Source of the DNA: Silene noctiflora
Lineage: Eukaryota; Streptophyta; Magnoliopsida; Caryophyllales; Caryophyllaceae
Assembly: GCA_009801015.1 (NCBI GenBank)
Contig: VHZZ01000342.1
Location: 142,661-169,008 of the forward strand
DNA length: 26,348 nucleotides
Direction: 5' to 3'
Every line of letters starts with the position of its first letter. Position 1 is the first letter of the stretch. Positions 11,401-22,559 of this stretch are shown piece by piece. The position numbers were made by a program, and so were the translations under genes. A model generated the notes under the pieces. That model was not told where the DNA came from and made no database searches. It saw nothing but the letters and a program-made list of their open reading frames with translations.

Positions 11401-14400
11401 ATATTCATACTGCACTGATCAAAATCTCCACCAGATTTAATACATTTGACCACTTGTTCCAACTTCCAAGTGATTTTATTGGGTTGTTTTGACTTTCAAT
11501 ATGAAAGTTTTTTTAGAGGGAGCACTAGAAGATTGCTACTAATACCATTAATCATTCTTGCCAAAGCCAATTATTTGTATCAGATAGTGAGAGGCAGAAA
11601 TGGTGTCAACACTTACGCTATGTCTCCAGCTGTTGATGGAGCACCATACTCATCAAAAAGTCGCATAAGATCCCCAAACTGTCCATGCAAATCACCAAAG
11701 ATTTTAATAGGAGCCCTGAGTTGAAGTACACTTGGTTCGCTGGCAAAAATTCGTTCAGCACTATCACAAAGATCTGCTATGTCATTGCAGTCCAGAAAAA
11801 ACTGACGGCGAACAGGGGGCTTCCAGCCACGAGGCTTAAGAAGATGCGCTATAACCTACAATGAAAGGCAAATGTGTTATGTACACAATCTTCCAGAAAG
11901 AACATGCAAAGACAATCACAGGGCATGATCAGAATAAAAAAATTATCTTTTGGTACAATATGTACTAGTTTAGATCTCGTGCAATAAATGCACGGCATAT
12001 AGAGTTTTTTATTTTTAATAAATTACTTATATAATACTGGTGTCTAATTAATGGTTCATTTTTCTCATCATTACATCTTTATTTGAAAAATAAAAAGTTG
12101 GAACTGAAAATTAATTAAAGAGAAGTAAGTAGCGTGTTGAAATGTATTCTTTTAAGAAAATATTTTTTACCAGAAAGCTAATAATTTCAATTTATAAATT
12201 CTCTCAGTTTTTTGTCACGAAAATATAAAAACGGTTTACAGTTTTGTTTTATACGTAATATGAGTCTCGTTGTTCTCAAATGATAGCATCAATAAAATTT
12301 AGTAATTTATAGTTTTATAAAAAATTTATTTATATTTTAATTAAAAGTTTATAGTTATGAGTTTTTGTGAAAATAATATAATTTGATGAAAAAATTAATT
12401 TTAATGAAAAGATAATATTTTAATAAAATAAATTATTAGAATTATTAGTTTTCTTATTTAGTTTATGTACTTAAATGTTATTAGCTACCTTATTTAAAAA
12501 GATGTTTTTTTGGAGGGAAAATTATGAGATTTTCCTTTTCTTAGGGGATTAGATATATAGAACTGCAGAGTGCGGAGCAAGACAGACAGTTGCTGAAATG
12601 CACAAGGTGATGGAAATCATAAATTTGCAAAGCAAGTGATTACCCAAGCATAAGTCTATACATAAAATATCAAACAAACTCCTAACATTGTAAGATCTTT
12701 CCGTACTCTGTGAGACAAAAGCCAAGGTGCAGCGTGTTTGGCTAAACCAATCAAGAATTATATGTTGTATATCTTCTAGCTAAAGCGAGAAAAAGCCAAG
12801 TGGATACCGAGAATGAGAATTATATAGGATTCGAGGTGACTTGCTAGATTACTCTAAATAGCTTGGTACTACACAATTCTACACGAAATTTTTAATGGGT
12901 CATCTGAAACACACAAAGTAAAGTTGTGCGCATCCGACCTCCTCATGCTGCCATAGGTGAGAGTTTTTTATGCATAAATAAATGACGCTGATGTTGTTGA
13001 CTAACACCATGGGAATGTATGTCATGTGAAGAATGAATATTTTCAACTATCGTCTACTGCATTCTACTTCCCCAGGGCCACTGACTATCTGAAACCACCA
13101 ATTTTTGTCAAGGGATAAGGTAGTACATTGCACATAAGGTGATAAGATGTACGCAAATTCCAGGATTCAGAACAAGCAGTTGTTGCAGGCTTTTGTGACT
13201 TCAACGGCAAGATAAGATCCACAAACCTTTTTTGGAACACTATTGATAGACATCTGCCGATCTAGAAGTTTCCTTGCTGCAGTAGCACTCTCTGGAGTTC
13301 CATAACTGACACGTCGGCCTTCGTTTTCAAACTGGTCAATAGAAAGTTGTCTGACCATGCCACCCAATGCTCCACCAGTTTCTGCAGCTATGACAACCTA
13401 CAAATGCCAGTCGCAGATAAAGCAGCAAGTCATACACTGCTCTGATGAAAAAGCAGAAAGTTTCTTTCCCATCTAATCCCAATTCCAGGAAAAAAAATGG
13501 TTTGACGTTTTTTTAACTTCCAAAAACTTGTGAACAGAAAAAATGGATAGGTTTATTATAAAAGCATAGGGGTAATGGCCTAACCTGTTACATTTCCTAA
13601 AAAAAAAAAAAATGCGCCAGCGAGAGAGAGGGGGAGAGAAACGGGTTAATGATAATAAGGGAAACCATTAACTCTTTTTTCCAGGGAAAAAAAACACATT
13701 TTTCCAAAGAAACCTCACAAATCGTTTTGACAGCTGATATCCTTTTAAACTTCAAATAAAGTCTTGATTCTTGACTACGATTTTCATGACATAAATAAAA
13801 TTATTACTAACAGCGAAATTCTGATTTGATACTAACCGCTCGATGATGGAGCCGGACACCAGGAGGTGGAATAGTAAGTGGTGTAGTAGAGTCTGGCTTG
13901 ATCATAGATGGCATTTGCTTCCCACTAGATTCTGCCTCAGAACCACGGTCCCTATCTGGGCTCTCCACTTCACCATTAACTTGACGAGCTTTAGCAGCAG
14001 CTAATGTAGCAGTGATAGCCTCTGCTTCGGCTGCTGAGGCTTCAACCAGATACTCCACACCTTTACTGAGCCTCCTGCAAGCACTTTATATTTTGAGCCC
14101 CTCTCTTTAAAATTGTAATCATAGATACTCCTCCAACTAGAACTGGCAAATGGATCATTCGGATTGTGTTCAAGGACAAGGATTCGAGCCATTCTCGAGA
14201 CCACTATCATAAGATATTCGGTATGTGTCACGGTCAATTTGGGTATCGGGGGTTACGAGTTGGATGTAACGAATCATTTTGGGTCGTACCTATTAAAGGT
14301 TCTCATTTTGATTCAGTCACTTGAGGTCATTTTGGATCAGGCCACTTTACTTCAGAAGTTCAGGTAGTAATTTCGGGTTTAGGTCGGGTCAGTTTCCCAG

Positions 14401-17400
14401 GTTCTTCACTGAAAATTTGACAAAAGCTTACCTGGTTCCTGGGAGCATGGCATTTTCATGGCTTATGTCAGTATACATATCGCCATTTACTGGAGGTGCA
14501 ACAGGATTCCCAAGCACAACTGAACCATCTGAAACTGGCTCGGTGTCATTCTCTCTTGTTCTATCGTCAATAAACCCATATCTTCCAGGTAACCTTCCTA
14601 GTGGTGTGTTTGATGCAGCTGCAGCTGCAGCATGTGAGGCTGCAGACGTGGTTTCAGCAGCAGCAAGATCTTCAGCGACCAGTAAATCATCAAGTAGCAC
14701 ACCTACATCAAAACTGAAGCTTTCAAACTAAAATTATATAAGCAAGACCCATGCTTGTTCCCTCGTCCTGCTTCACATTTTCGGAATTAACTCGATTTGT
14801 TCAATACCTACGCTTTAATCAAATGTTCGTCAAATTCTTTCACCCAAATTAATTACAAAAACCATAAAGATTCATTGAAAGGGGCCGCAGATTTTTCTCA
14901 TCATAACAATTAAAAAAACGAAAAAAGGAAACAATTAAAACAATACGCTCGAAGCATCAAGAAATCTAGAAAGTTAAAAGCCTAAAAGACTAAGCATAAG
15001 ATGGTGGCTATCGGAGCAAATGAAAAATGATTGAATCAAGGAAGTAATGACTAGTAATACATAACTACAGGCACACCAAAGATCCGGACACAATGAAACC
15101 TTTAAGACCTTTTCACATGAATACTTTTTCAGTTCTATTCAATATAGTATCATTCAGGTTGTAAACCATAATAACTCAAGGAGTATCTATCAAAGGGGAG
15201 ATTTAGTAATTATCGTGGAACAATAACTCCAAAACACAAGTTCTGCTCAATGAAATGTCTAGTTCAGTCAAGTTAATTTCTATCAATCAGTTCAATTTAA
15301 TTATGGCAATTATCAGTCAAAAAGAACAAAACCTAAGAGCAACCATAAACATTAATAACAACGAAAACACTAGTCTTAATTCATCAGTAGTTCAGCTCCC
15401 CAAACTTACATATTTGGAAACAAAATTCATTGAGAAATTAGAATATCACAAATAGAAACTAATGCGCAGAGGCTCTATGTTCCTCCTGTGTTCCACTCAT
15501 TTCAAGAACAATAGTGCAGATTAAATATAGTTCAAATTTCAATGATACTATCTTACCACCACGCAGACCACCATAAATAAATATCAGATCACCAACTGCA
15601 GCAGCCGCATGCCTACACCGCCTTGTTAACTCAACGGATGCGTCTCCACCAGCAGCATCAGCACTGTAACGACCAGTCCTCGGAGTAGTGACAACTGATT
15701 TCGTATCACACCAGACTCCTGCTGCAGTATCCAATACTGCAATGGAGGGAAAGAATCACTTTTACAAAGAGGCAATAAAATAACAGCAACTTCAGAAGAA
15801 AAGTGTAAAAGTGTATGGCCATCAAAGAAACATCAGCACAAAATTTGTTGCTGAAAGCACAAGAGAAATATGGAGTACAGAGCAATTGACATACAGTATT
15901 AAATAAATTATGAAATGAAGATCGTGAAAGGGGAAATATAACATATAGATTGGCAAACGCTCTTTATGTTTTCTTCAGCTTGAAATAATATGAAATGTTA
16001 CAGACAGGGTAATATATTGGGACATGTCTCTTAATCAAATATATTAACCGACATGTAGAAAGAGCTTATGCATACCTCCAAAGTGAGCGATGAAATTTCG
16101 AAGAGTTGTATTAAAAGATTCACTTAACAAAGCATGCATAATAATTCTCAACCAAAGTAAATAAGCACCTAATACGTACCTGCTACGCTAGATGAATCCT
16201 CCACCATTCGTCCTCCACCAAGAGCACCTCCAGAAACATGAAGTCGTGCATTAACAAAAACCTGTAGATGATAGTAAGTAAATGATTGCTCGCTGAAAGA
16301 CTTCGATCAACTCCTAAATTGAGACAAGAAGTGAAACCTACAGCTGCATGTTGATATCTAGAAGACGGGGAAACCCCAGGAGCAATTGCCCATTCCCACC
16401 GACCATCCCTGTGTTTAGCAAGTCCATATGCACTTGCCAGTGGCTGCAAATAACATACAAGCAAAGAATCAAGCTAACTAAACAAAGAAAACAAAAATAT
16501 TGAACATATTAAGAGGTAATTGGTACGTATGTTGGCACAAGTAATCCAAAATACTGAACTTCTCTACTATGAAACTAGCTTTGCCCTAATCAGCCAGAAC
16601 TTCATTGACACAAATATATCGTAAAAACAAAAATATAAGGGACCTCATCCTTAAAAGTAATCATAACGACTAATATCCATTTTATCTATTTCAAATGGGG
16701 TCAAATACTTGTACTCCTTGTTTTTGGAACGCGACAGAACACAGCAAAATGGCTCATTAAACTGAATGTGCCATATGCCTACTACTGTGGATGCAGTAGA
16801 ACAATGCAATTCTCAACATATGTATTGTTTGGGTCATTTTGAAACAGCCTCTCCGTGTTCTTTAACATAGGGGTACCACGGCGTACATCCAACTCCCCTT
16901 ACTGGGCTTTAAAAGAGAGCCACTAAGGCACTCGGGTAATGTTGTTTTGGGTCTCCAAATGCGTGAGGATCAATATAGTAACACAAAAATATATTGCAAT
17001 AGATTAAGCAGCAACAAGACATACGAATTAATTCGCAGGAAAACTGGAAAAGAAACACTTGTGGACAAAAGTTATAGATACAATTTAAGAAAGATCTGCG
17101 ATATTTACAACTAGCCTTCTTTAACCCTTGAAGCAGATGGCTATAAATGACAGGAAATAATTGCACACAGCACATTCTTCCTATGTTTTTTTTTTCAGTA
17201 ACAGTCAACTCAGCAGTGAACACAAAAACAAATATTTCCATCTTCACTCCAACCAAAAGAGTGAACAGAGGGCCATCTCTACAAATCACAATTTTGAAGT
17301 TCAACTCACCACACTGTTTGCATCCCTCCCTCCACACAGTAGAAGAAGACCATCAGAACGTGCACTGGCAGTAGCATACCTGGCCAATGTTGAGTTAGAC

Positions 17401-20400
17401 TCATGTTATCAACGATCAAATTAAACAACAGTGAAATGATGAGACTAAGCAAAATAAGTCTAGTAGTAACTAGGTAGTAACGGTATGCGAAAAAAAAGGA
17501 AGACTGGACACTACAGATACACCCCTAAGAAAACATAATGGCGTGGGCAGGAGTATGTGAGGATGTCAAAGTTGCAGCTGCCTAACCACTGGCAATGGAT
17601 TCTACATGACATTGTAGTTGGTCTAAATTGTATGAATGATGACACACCACAAAAAGCTAAATCGCCATGATAGTCATGAAAACTTAACATAGGTTAAGAA
17701 AAACTACACATCTATGTCCTACAGTGAACCAAAAGTTTGTATTGAGTTACTTTACTTCCATCAAAGTCATCAAGAAGCCTAAAAAAGAAAGTCGTACCAT
17801 AATAGACAAATTGTGTATTAAGTCAATAAGGCGAATAAACAACCCCCCTAGCCTGACCCTCCATCTAATCTTCACCCTCTAATATAGTTCAATTTCCCAT
17901 TATCCTAATTCCTAACCAACTAAACCCAATTAAGTAACTCGTGGTTATCAACCAGTTAATAATTTCCCGGTACAAGATTCATAGAATAAAGCTTTATGGC
18001 CATGGAAAATACATATAAACAACATTTAATGTCTCTCCTTTGGGGATCAACATTGCACAAACTAATTAATAGGAAGCTGTTCCAAATTCCCTAATTGGAG
18101 TTCAAATATACAAAATCTAGCTCCAAAAGTCCAAAGGTGTGACTAATAATCACTTATTCACTTGTTGACATGTAATGACTACCCCTACATTCCAAACCTT
18201 GATTGAAAAGTTATATTGCCAGAAGAAAAAAATTATTAATAAAAAAAATAAACAAAATCATGACTTTATGAAAATAGTCTCCCATCTATGTTTATGCCTT
18301 TTACGAAAAAAAAATGTAGGCTCTCTTTCGCTGGCATTTATTAAAATAGTTTTCCCATTCCTAGAAGAATTTATAGTAACCTCGTGAAAAGAGAAGGAAA
18401 ACAAAATCAATATGATTAAGTTATGCAATAGGCTTCATTGGAATCATGAGAGATCTTACATGCATGGAGGTGGACCTTCGCCTTCAGGTTCCAATTTCCT
18501 CCATTCATATGGTTTTGCAGCAGTATCTAGCGCCCAAACATCAGCGAGAGGCCGCTTTCCTACATAAGTGAAACAAAATGTCCATTGGTGTTAAGTTACA
18601 AAGATAAAAAAAAAAAATTAGAGAAAATGTTGAAAAAAAAACTCGAACAAAATTACAAAAAATGAACTCACCGTCATTGCCACCAATGCACATAAGGTAT
18701 CTTTGTCCCACAAGGGACATAACATGTCCATAACGTGGACCAGGCCCAGGACCGTGAACAACCACCCTAGTCAAATAGGTTACAAATGTTAGTTACAGGA
18801 AGTACCTTAAATTAACAAAATTGCCTAAATGAACCTCATGCCAACCAATCACACAAAATAATAATCATAAAAAATCCCCTCTCCCTAAAAAAACATTGAT
18901 TCTACACATGTACGGCAGAAAACCTGTGCCATCGCGGTCTTTGTTGTGTAAGATCAAGAACATGTAGATCTTCAGCAGACAAACCAGCTGGACCAATGCC
19001 ACCCTATCAATTAATTAAAGGCAGAACAGTCAGAATGCATACATTAACAAATCAGCGAAAAATAGACTACATCCCAAATACCAATATATGAAACCTGTAT
19101 GCTGCTACAATAACCAACCTGTATGACAACCATGGTGCCAACAGCGGTGGCAACATGAGCTGCTCTTGGTGTAGGAGGCTCTCCAATGGGAGATAACCTG
19201 CAAATTGATATGCGTGATTGAATAAGATGTATTCCAGCTTTTAAATAACCCATTATCCATTTCTCCATCAGGTAGTCAAACAACTAACATGGCAACAGTG
19301 TACAAATGATATGTTTAGAAAGAAAAGTACGGGAACATCAGCTTACCTGGACCATTTATTAGTTAGCACATCATAACTGTGAATATCAGCTGTGGCACCT
19401 GCTAGCCCTGCATGTGAAAGAAGCAGAATATCAATCACAATAGACTCTTCAAACAGTCATTTCATGGTAAGTCTAGCCCAAAGATCCTTTAGAATTTTTA
19501 CTCTCCTTTTGTGAGTCCCAGTAATCTTAATTTTCCAAGAAAAGACAGGCACCCACAGCTCATAACAACATATTAAACGGATTAAGAAAAAGCCAATGAA
19601 ACATCATGAACCCTCACGGTAAATGTACTATCAAACTATTTTTAGGCAACACATAGTACCACTGATAAAAAGACCCATAAAACTCTTATCAGCACTCAGC
19701 AGAACAAATTAACTGGAAGAACGCTCATTCTGGAAACAGAATTGCAACCTTAGTAAATACTGATAAAAAAAATTCAGTCAAGAGTTGAATAGCTAGGGGT
19801 ACCTATTAGTTCTGCTCCCTAGTTCATGATCTCAAATCAAGCGTATGAAATGCAGAAGGCAACAACTCATAAACAGTAATAAATTGACCCTAAAACTCTT
19901 ATCAGAGGAACTCCATTAACTGCCGGTACACTATTTCTGGAAAGTGGAAACATAATCACAAACTTTGGTGAATAGTATTGAAGTAAACCTATTCAAAAGT
20001 TGATACGTCATAATAAATAGTACTTCCAATTCAGTCCAACTTCATCGAAACCGAATCATATTGTCCACCTCAAAGCATCAAACTCGTAACAACTCTTCCT
20101 TATGCAACTTCAGTATTAATCAAAGCTCTTGTACAACAACAAACCTATTTAATATCCCCCCACAGCAGGCTGAGGAGGTCCAACTATGCCCACCCTTACT
20201 CCTAACTAGTTGAATCATATCAATCCACAAACCAAGCCTATGAAGCCTGACAAAAACCACAACTTTAACTTTGATTTATTGACCTATAAAACAAAATTAG
20301 GGTTTAGAACTACAAATGAACTATGAAGCTACAACAAACAGACTCTTAGGAAAACAAATACTGTACTACTTTGTTCCCGTCATTTATCTACCTACCTTTT

Positions 20401-21109
20401 CTCCCGAGAGGTTTTTAATCAAACTTACACAAATAATTGGGACATAGAACTATACACACACTGCAATGAGATGGACTAAGCAAGAATCATACTAATGCCA
20501 GCACTTCCTCCTATGAGCTATAGAACAACATTAGGGTTCTGAACAACATATGAACTACTTCCTCTGTTTCATTAAACTGTATGGAGTATACTTTATCAAA
20601 ATCACATTCAAATATTTTGAAAACCATATACAACTCAATGAAACAGCGGAAGTACAAAGCTACAGCAAAACAAATACAGTATTAAACAACTGAAATTAGA
20701 TGGAACAAGCAAGAATAATACTAATGCCAGCACTTCCAGCAGACGACGGAGTTCCAGCAGCCGCAGAATTTCCTTCAAGAGCCGTAGCACCACCAAAAAG
20801 AATCAACCTAGGTCCAATATAACCAGCAGTCCCTTCCTCTCCCACCGCTGGCACCGCCGTCAATGTATGACCACACCGAGGCCCCGGACCATCCTCCTTC
20901 TTCTCCATCACCGCATTCACCACCGTATACGACGGCGCACACCGCGGTCCAGCAACCGCAGACGACGGCGACCTCGGCGGAAGCTGCTCCGTTGCTTCCT
21001 TATCCATCGGAGACGACAACGACGTCGTTTCTGTTGTCGTTGAAGCTGACGTAGAGTTAGTACTACCTTGATCGTTCTCCATTGATGGAGATGAAGAATC
21101 TACCTCCAT
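8458..21109 (-). CDS. BSL2/BSL3: BSU1-like Ser/Thr phosphatase with Kelch repeats, BSL2/BSL3 type (21 exons, 991 aa)
   Basis: Exons from the start: 21109-20722, 19407-19347, 19197-19119, 19003-18924, 18766-18672, 18559-18460, 17379-17310, 16443-16342, 16261-16180, 15736-15557, 14702-14432, 14074-13837, 13397-13227, 11855-11617, 11257-11173, 11065-10967, 10868-10669, 10580-10505, 9299-9164, 9047-8908, 8541-8458. The sum is 2976 nt with all introns GT-AG; an in-frame TAG lies just upstream of the ATG. The N-terminal half holds six Kelch GG repeats (first at about 106), including the AVLDT motif at 352-356. A linker of about 150 residues is followed by a PP1-type metallophosphatase: GDLHG 693-697, GDYVDRG 727-733, GNHE 759-762, MHGG 812-815, RAHE 890-893 and SATNYCG. 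The C-terminus is PTRGRPP...GSLAWV. Arabidopsis BSL2/BSL3 are about 1000 aa. The family acts in brassinosteroid signalling (BIN2 dephosphorylation) and asymmetric cell division; the same role here is inferred. BSL1 and BSU1 are less likely because of the long N-terminus. Confidence 0.95.
9300..10504 (-). other. BSL intron 18 (1205 bp)
   Basis: This intron lies between the exon ending TFG and the exon starting PDRVM. It includes an A/G-rich stretch (about 9705-9860) whose + strand open frame (9624-9926) is Lys/Glu-rich low complexity and not a credible gene. No clear transposon ends were seen. Confidence 0.5.
11960..12560. repeat. A/T-rich island with terminal hairpin in BSL intron 13
   Basis: Intron 13 (11856-13226) contains about 600 bp of very A/T-rich sequence, sharply different from its surroundings. 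It opens with tactagtttagatct and a perfect 6-bp stem hairpin, CGTGCA-ataaa-TGCACG, at 11978-11994, and ends near ggggattagatatatagaa. This layout resembles small A/T-rich dispersed elements that begin with a GTGCA...TGCAC hairpin in many plants, but I cannot define both ends or a target duplication. No coding potential is seen. Confidence 0.4.
14138..14403. mobile_element. Possible hAT-type MITE copy, one end clear
   Basis: In BSL intron 11 (14075-14431), TAGAACTGGCAAA at 14138 closely matches the terminus of the 5856-6348 element (TAGAGCTGGCAA), also preceded by ccaac. The interior has ttcggat, gggtatcggg and aggtcgggtcag words, a diverged form of the same GGGTCGG style. The right end should read like TTGCCAGTTCTA; only a degraded tttcccaggttctt is seen at about 14391, and no 8-bp duplication is apparent. 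It is therefore a decayed or truncated relative at best. Confidence 0.4.
16840..16947 (+). mobile_element. SINE 3'-region fragment in BSL intron 7
   Basis: The sequence tgaaacagcctctccgtgtt is followed by ataggggta, gcgtacatccaactcccctta, a gggctttaaaagagagcc stem-like segment and ggcactcgggtaatgttgtt. This order matches the 3' half of a widespread plant tRNA-derived SINE type whose 3' end has TTG/GTT repeats. I recall this from plant genomes and have not checked it by search. The tRNA-like A and B boxes are not evident upstream, so the copy appears 5'-truncated or decayed. It lies antisense to BSL within the intron 16444-17309. Confidence 0.55.
17380..18459 (-). other. BSL intron 6 (1080 bp)
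   Basis: This is intronic sequence without a recognised gene or element. A/T-rich with several homopurine A runs; small open frames (for example 18175-18387 on +) are Lys/Asn-rich chance frames. Confidence 0.5.
20366..20450. mobile_element. Eroded Stowaway-like MITE candidate in BSL intron 1
   Basis: The left part reads ctactttgttcccgtcatttatctacc and the right part caaataattgggacatagaac. The reverse complement of the right part (gttctatgtcccaattatttg) resembles the left part with several mismatches. The CCCGTCATTT...AATTGGGAC pairing is the kind seen in Stowaway MITEs with CTCCCTCCGTCCC termini. Ends and TA duplication are degraded, so this is tentative. Confidence 0.35.
20556..20654. mobile_element. 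Stowaway-type MITE in BSL intron 1
   Basis: The left end TACTTCCTCTGTTTCATT (20556-20573) and the right end AATGAAACAGCGGAAGTA (20637-20654) are inverted repeats matching at 17 of 18 positions. They include the TA dinucleotides expected as Tc1/mariner target duplication. The element proper is about 95 bp. The pairing continues inwards (actgtatgg against ccatatacaact), so the whole unit can fold into a hairpin. It has no coding capacity. It lies in the 1314-bp intron 1, about 70 bp from the donor-side exon. Confidence 0.85.
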
Positions 21110-21620
21110 TTTTACCGCTTTCTAGTTCAAAATCCCCAAAAATGATGTTTTAATTGATGATTCTAATGCAAACCCTAGGTAAAATCAACAAATTACCGCC
21201 AAATATCGCCGATCACATAATTACACATGTCGAATCATCGAATTACAATAATCCTAGCTGAATTTGTAATTCAACAAACCCTAACTTAGATCGTTTCGAA
21301 TCTTTTGCTTCTTTCAATTCAAAATTGGAGCGAATAATTACCGTGAGTTTGATAACGGAACCTAATCAAATCACACAGTGTCTCTTAGCAACTGTAATAA
21401 TAAATCTTTCCGAAAATTTTCCCCTCTATGGATTCAAAATGGGACCGAATAGTTAAATCACTCAGTGGTGTCTCTTAGGACGGGTAAATAATAGATCTTT
21501 CCGAATAATTACCGTGAGTTTGAGGACGGAAACAAATCGAATCGAAACATTAACAGTGGATGTTAGGAAGTGTAATCATTAACGTGAGTTGTTGATTTTG
21601 TTGTACAGGATGTCTGTGTT
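21110..21620 (-). promoter_or_regulatory. BSL 5' leader and promoter with partial tandem duplication
   Basis: Upstream of the BSL start codon are two telobox-type motifs, AAACCCTAA at 21276-21284 and AAACCCTA at 21170-21177, both common in plant 5' regions. Further out a segment is repeated imperfectly. TTCAAAATTGGAGCGAATAATTA (from 21317), ATTCAAAATGGGACCGAATAG (from 21432) and CCGAATAATTACCGTGAGTTTG (from 21501) overlap in content, as do the intervening cagtg(t)gTCTCTTAG and TCTTTCCGAA blocks. On the - strand, CTCACG|GTAATT near 21340 could be a donor of a leader intron with acceptor tgaactag at about 21122, which would be untranslated. Transcription start is unknown. Confidence 0.45.
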
Positions 21621-21925
21621 TTCTGTTAATTGTTTTATTTAATTATAAAATAAAATTAATACGGAGTAATTGTTAAATATTGTATTTAATTGTGTGTTTG
21701 TGTCTGCTTTATGACTGTAAAGAAAAAAAAAAAAAAATGCAGGCAATAATGTGACTGTCAAACGAGGAAAAGGCAAAGACTACGTCAACTGAAAACAATC
21801 AAAAGGTGGCGGCTGGGATGTAGTCGTGTACCGTTCTACACTCTAGAGTCTAGAGTACTTATTTGAGCTTCTAGTACTACTTATTTTTCTACATTTGGAA
21901 CGTCAAACTCTGATGATATTGTAAT

Positions 21926-22033
21926 CACAAATTCTCATTTGTGACGTGAGACAAACATGCAAATGGGAGAGGCAAGTGGGGATGGGCTTGTGAGACGTCA
22001 CAAGCTTGTGACCGTCACAAGCAAGACGGGCCG
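21926..22033. mobile_element. Short candidate element between 9-bp direct repeats
   Basis: TATTGTAAT occurs at 21917-21925 and again at 22034-22042, bracketing 108 bp. Inside are repeated inverted words: cacaaattctcatttgtga, and cttgtgagacgtcacaag followed directly by cttgtgaccgtcacaag. A 9-bp duplication would fit a Mutator-like element, but the outermost bases (cacaaattc / gacgggccg) do not form a clear terminal inverted repeat. The internal CTTGTGA...TCACAAG hairpins suggest a foldback-type repeat. Confidence 0.4.
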
Positions 22034-22071
22034 TATTGTAATTGGGATATTGTTTATTTATCTTTGGTGTT

Positions 22072-22510
22072 TTTTTTTTTTTTTTTTGGGCAGCTGTAAA
22101 AAAAAGTGTTGCTTACACAGTACCGACCCAACTCTTGGAGTCGGAATTTATTACTACATTAGTAGGATAAGCAATTAAACTACAGATGGGGTTGGCAAAC
22201 AAAATAGGCTTCTTAACAGGACGATCAGAGTTGGCCAGTTGAGCAAATAATTCTTTTCTCTTTTTTATCAATTGAGCTTCGGGGGAGTACCTGCAACAAG
22301 ACACACTTACGCCACGAGGACGTAGAAATTTATGGGAAAAAGATCTACTTTTAGAGGAAGTAGATAAATTGCGTCTTGGAGATTCATCCCCTTGGCTATG
22401 ATTCTTCTTGGAAGTGGTCATTCTCCATTTCTCGCACACATGGTGAGCCGAGCGAAACCTGCAAAGCATAGGGGTAATAAGGGCGCACAAAGGTTTCTCA
22501 ACCGCGGAAA
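22072..22510 (-). mobile_element. Retroposed segment with poly(A) tail and 14-bp TSD
   Basis: TTATCTTTGGTGTT is present at 22058-22071 and at 22511-22524 as an exact direct repeat. Directly inside the left copy is a run of 18 T (22070-22087), which is a poly(A) tail on the - strand. This combination is the signature of target-primed reverse transcription by LINE machinery. The 439-bp insert contains an open frame on the - strand (22490-22113, up to 125 aa) that runs almost the full length and stops about 25 bases before the tail. The site is just beyond the end of a LINE RNase H remnant. The source transcript is not identified: it shows no RT, zf-RVT or RNase H motif and no tRNA-like promoter boxes. 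Confidence 0.75.
22113..22490 (-). pseudogene. Unidentified open frame inside the retroposed segment
   Basis: The frame is up to 125 aa, with an internal Met at MTTSKKNHSQ that may be the better start. The sequence is Ser/Lys/Arg-rich in its middle (SPRRNLSTSSKSRSFSHKF), then SPEAQLIKKRKELFAQLANS, then a more hydrophobic stretch and a final SDSKSWVGTV. I recognise no domain. It may be a 5'-truncated coding piece of a LINE ORF1 or of a host mRNA copied by LINE enzymes. With no promoter of its own visible it is treated as a retrocopy rather than a working gene. Confidence 0.4.
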
Positions 22511-22559
22511 TTATCTTTGGTGTTAAAGAGAGGGAACTCCTTAGAAAAACAATAAATTA

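Noticed and set aside
14321..14731. 136-aa open frame on the + strand
   Set aside because: It lies antisense to BSL exon 11, whose - strand frame matches the conserved family protein; the + frame is a shadow with Ser/Ala-rich composition.
16909..17424. Open frames of 75-142 aa on both strands
   Set aside because: They overlap the SINE fragment, intron 7 and BSL exon 7; the exon's correct frame is accounted for by the phosphatase, and none shows a known domain.
22315..22360. Donor and acceptor signals (GTAAGT and TTGCAGGT) within the retroposed ORF, suggesting an intron
   Set aside because: They would define an intron of only about 20 nt, too short for plants, and the frame is open across it.
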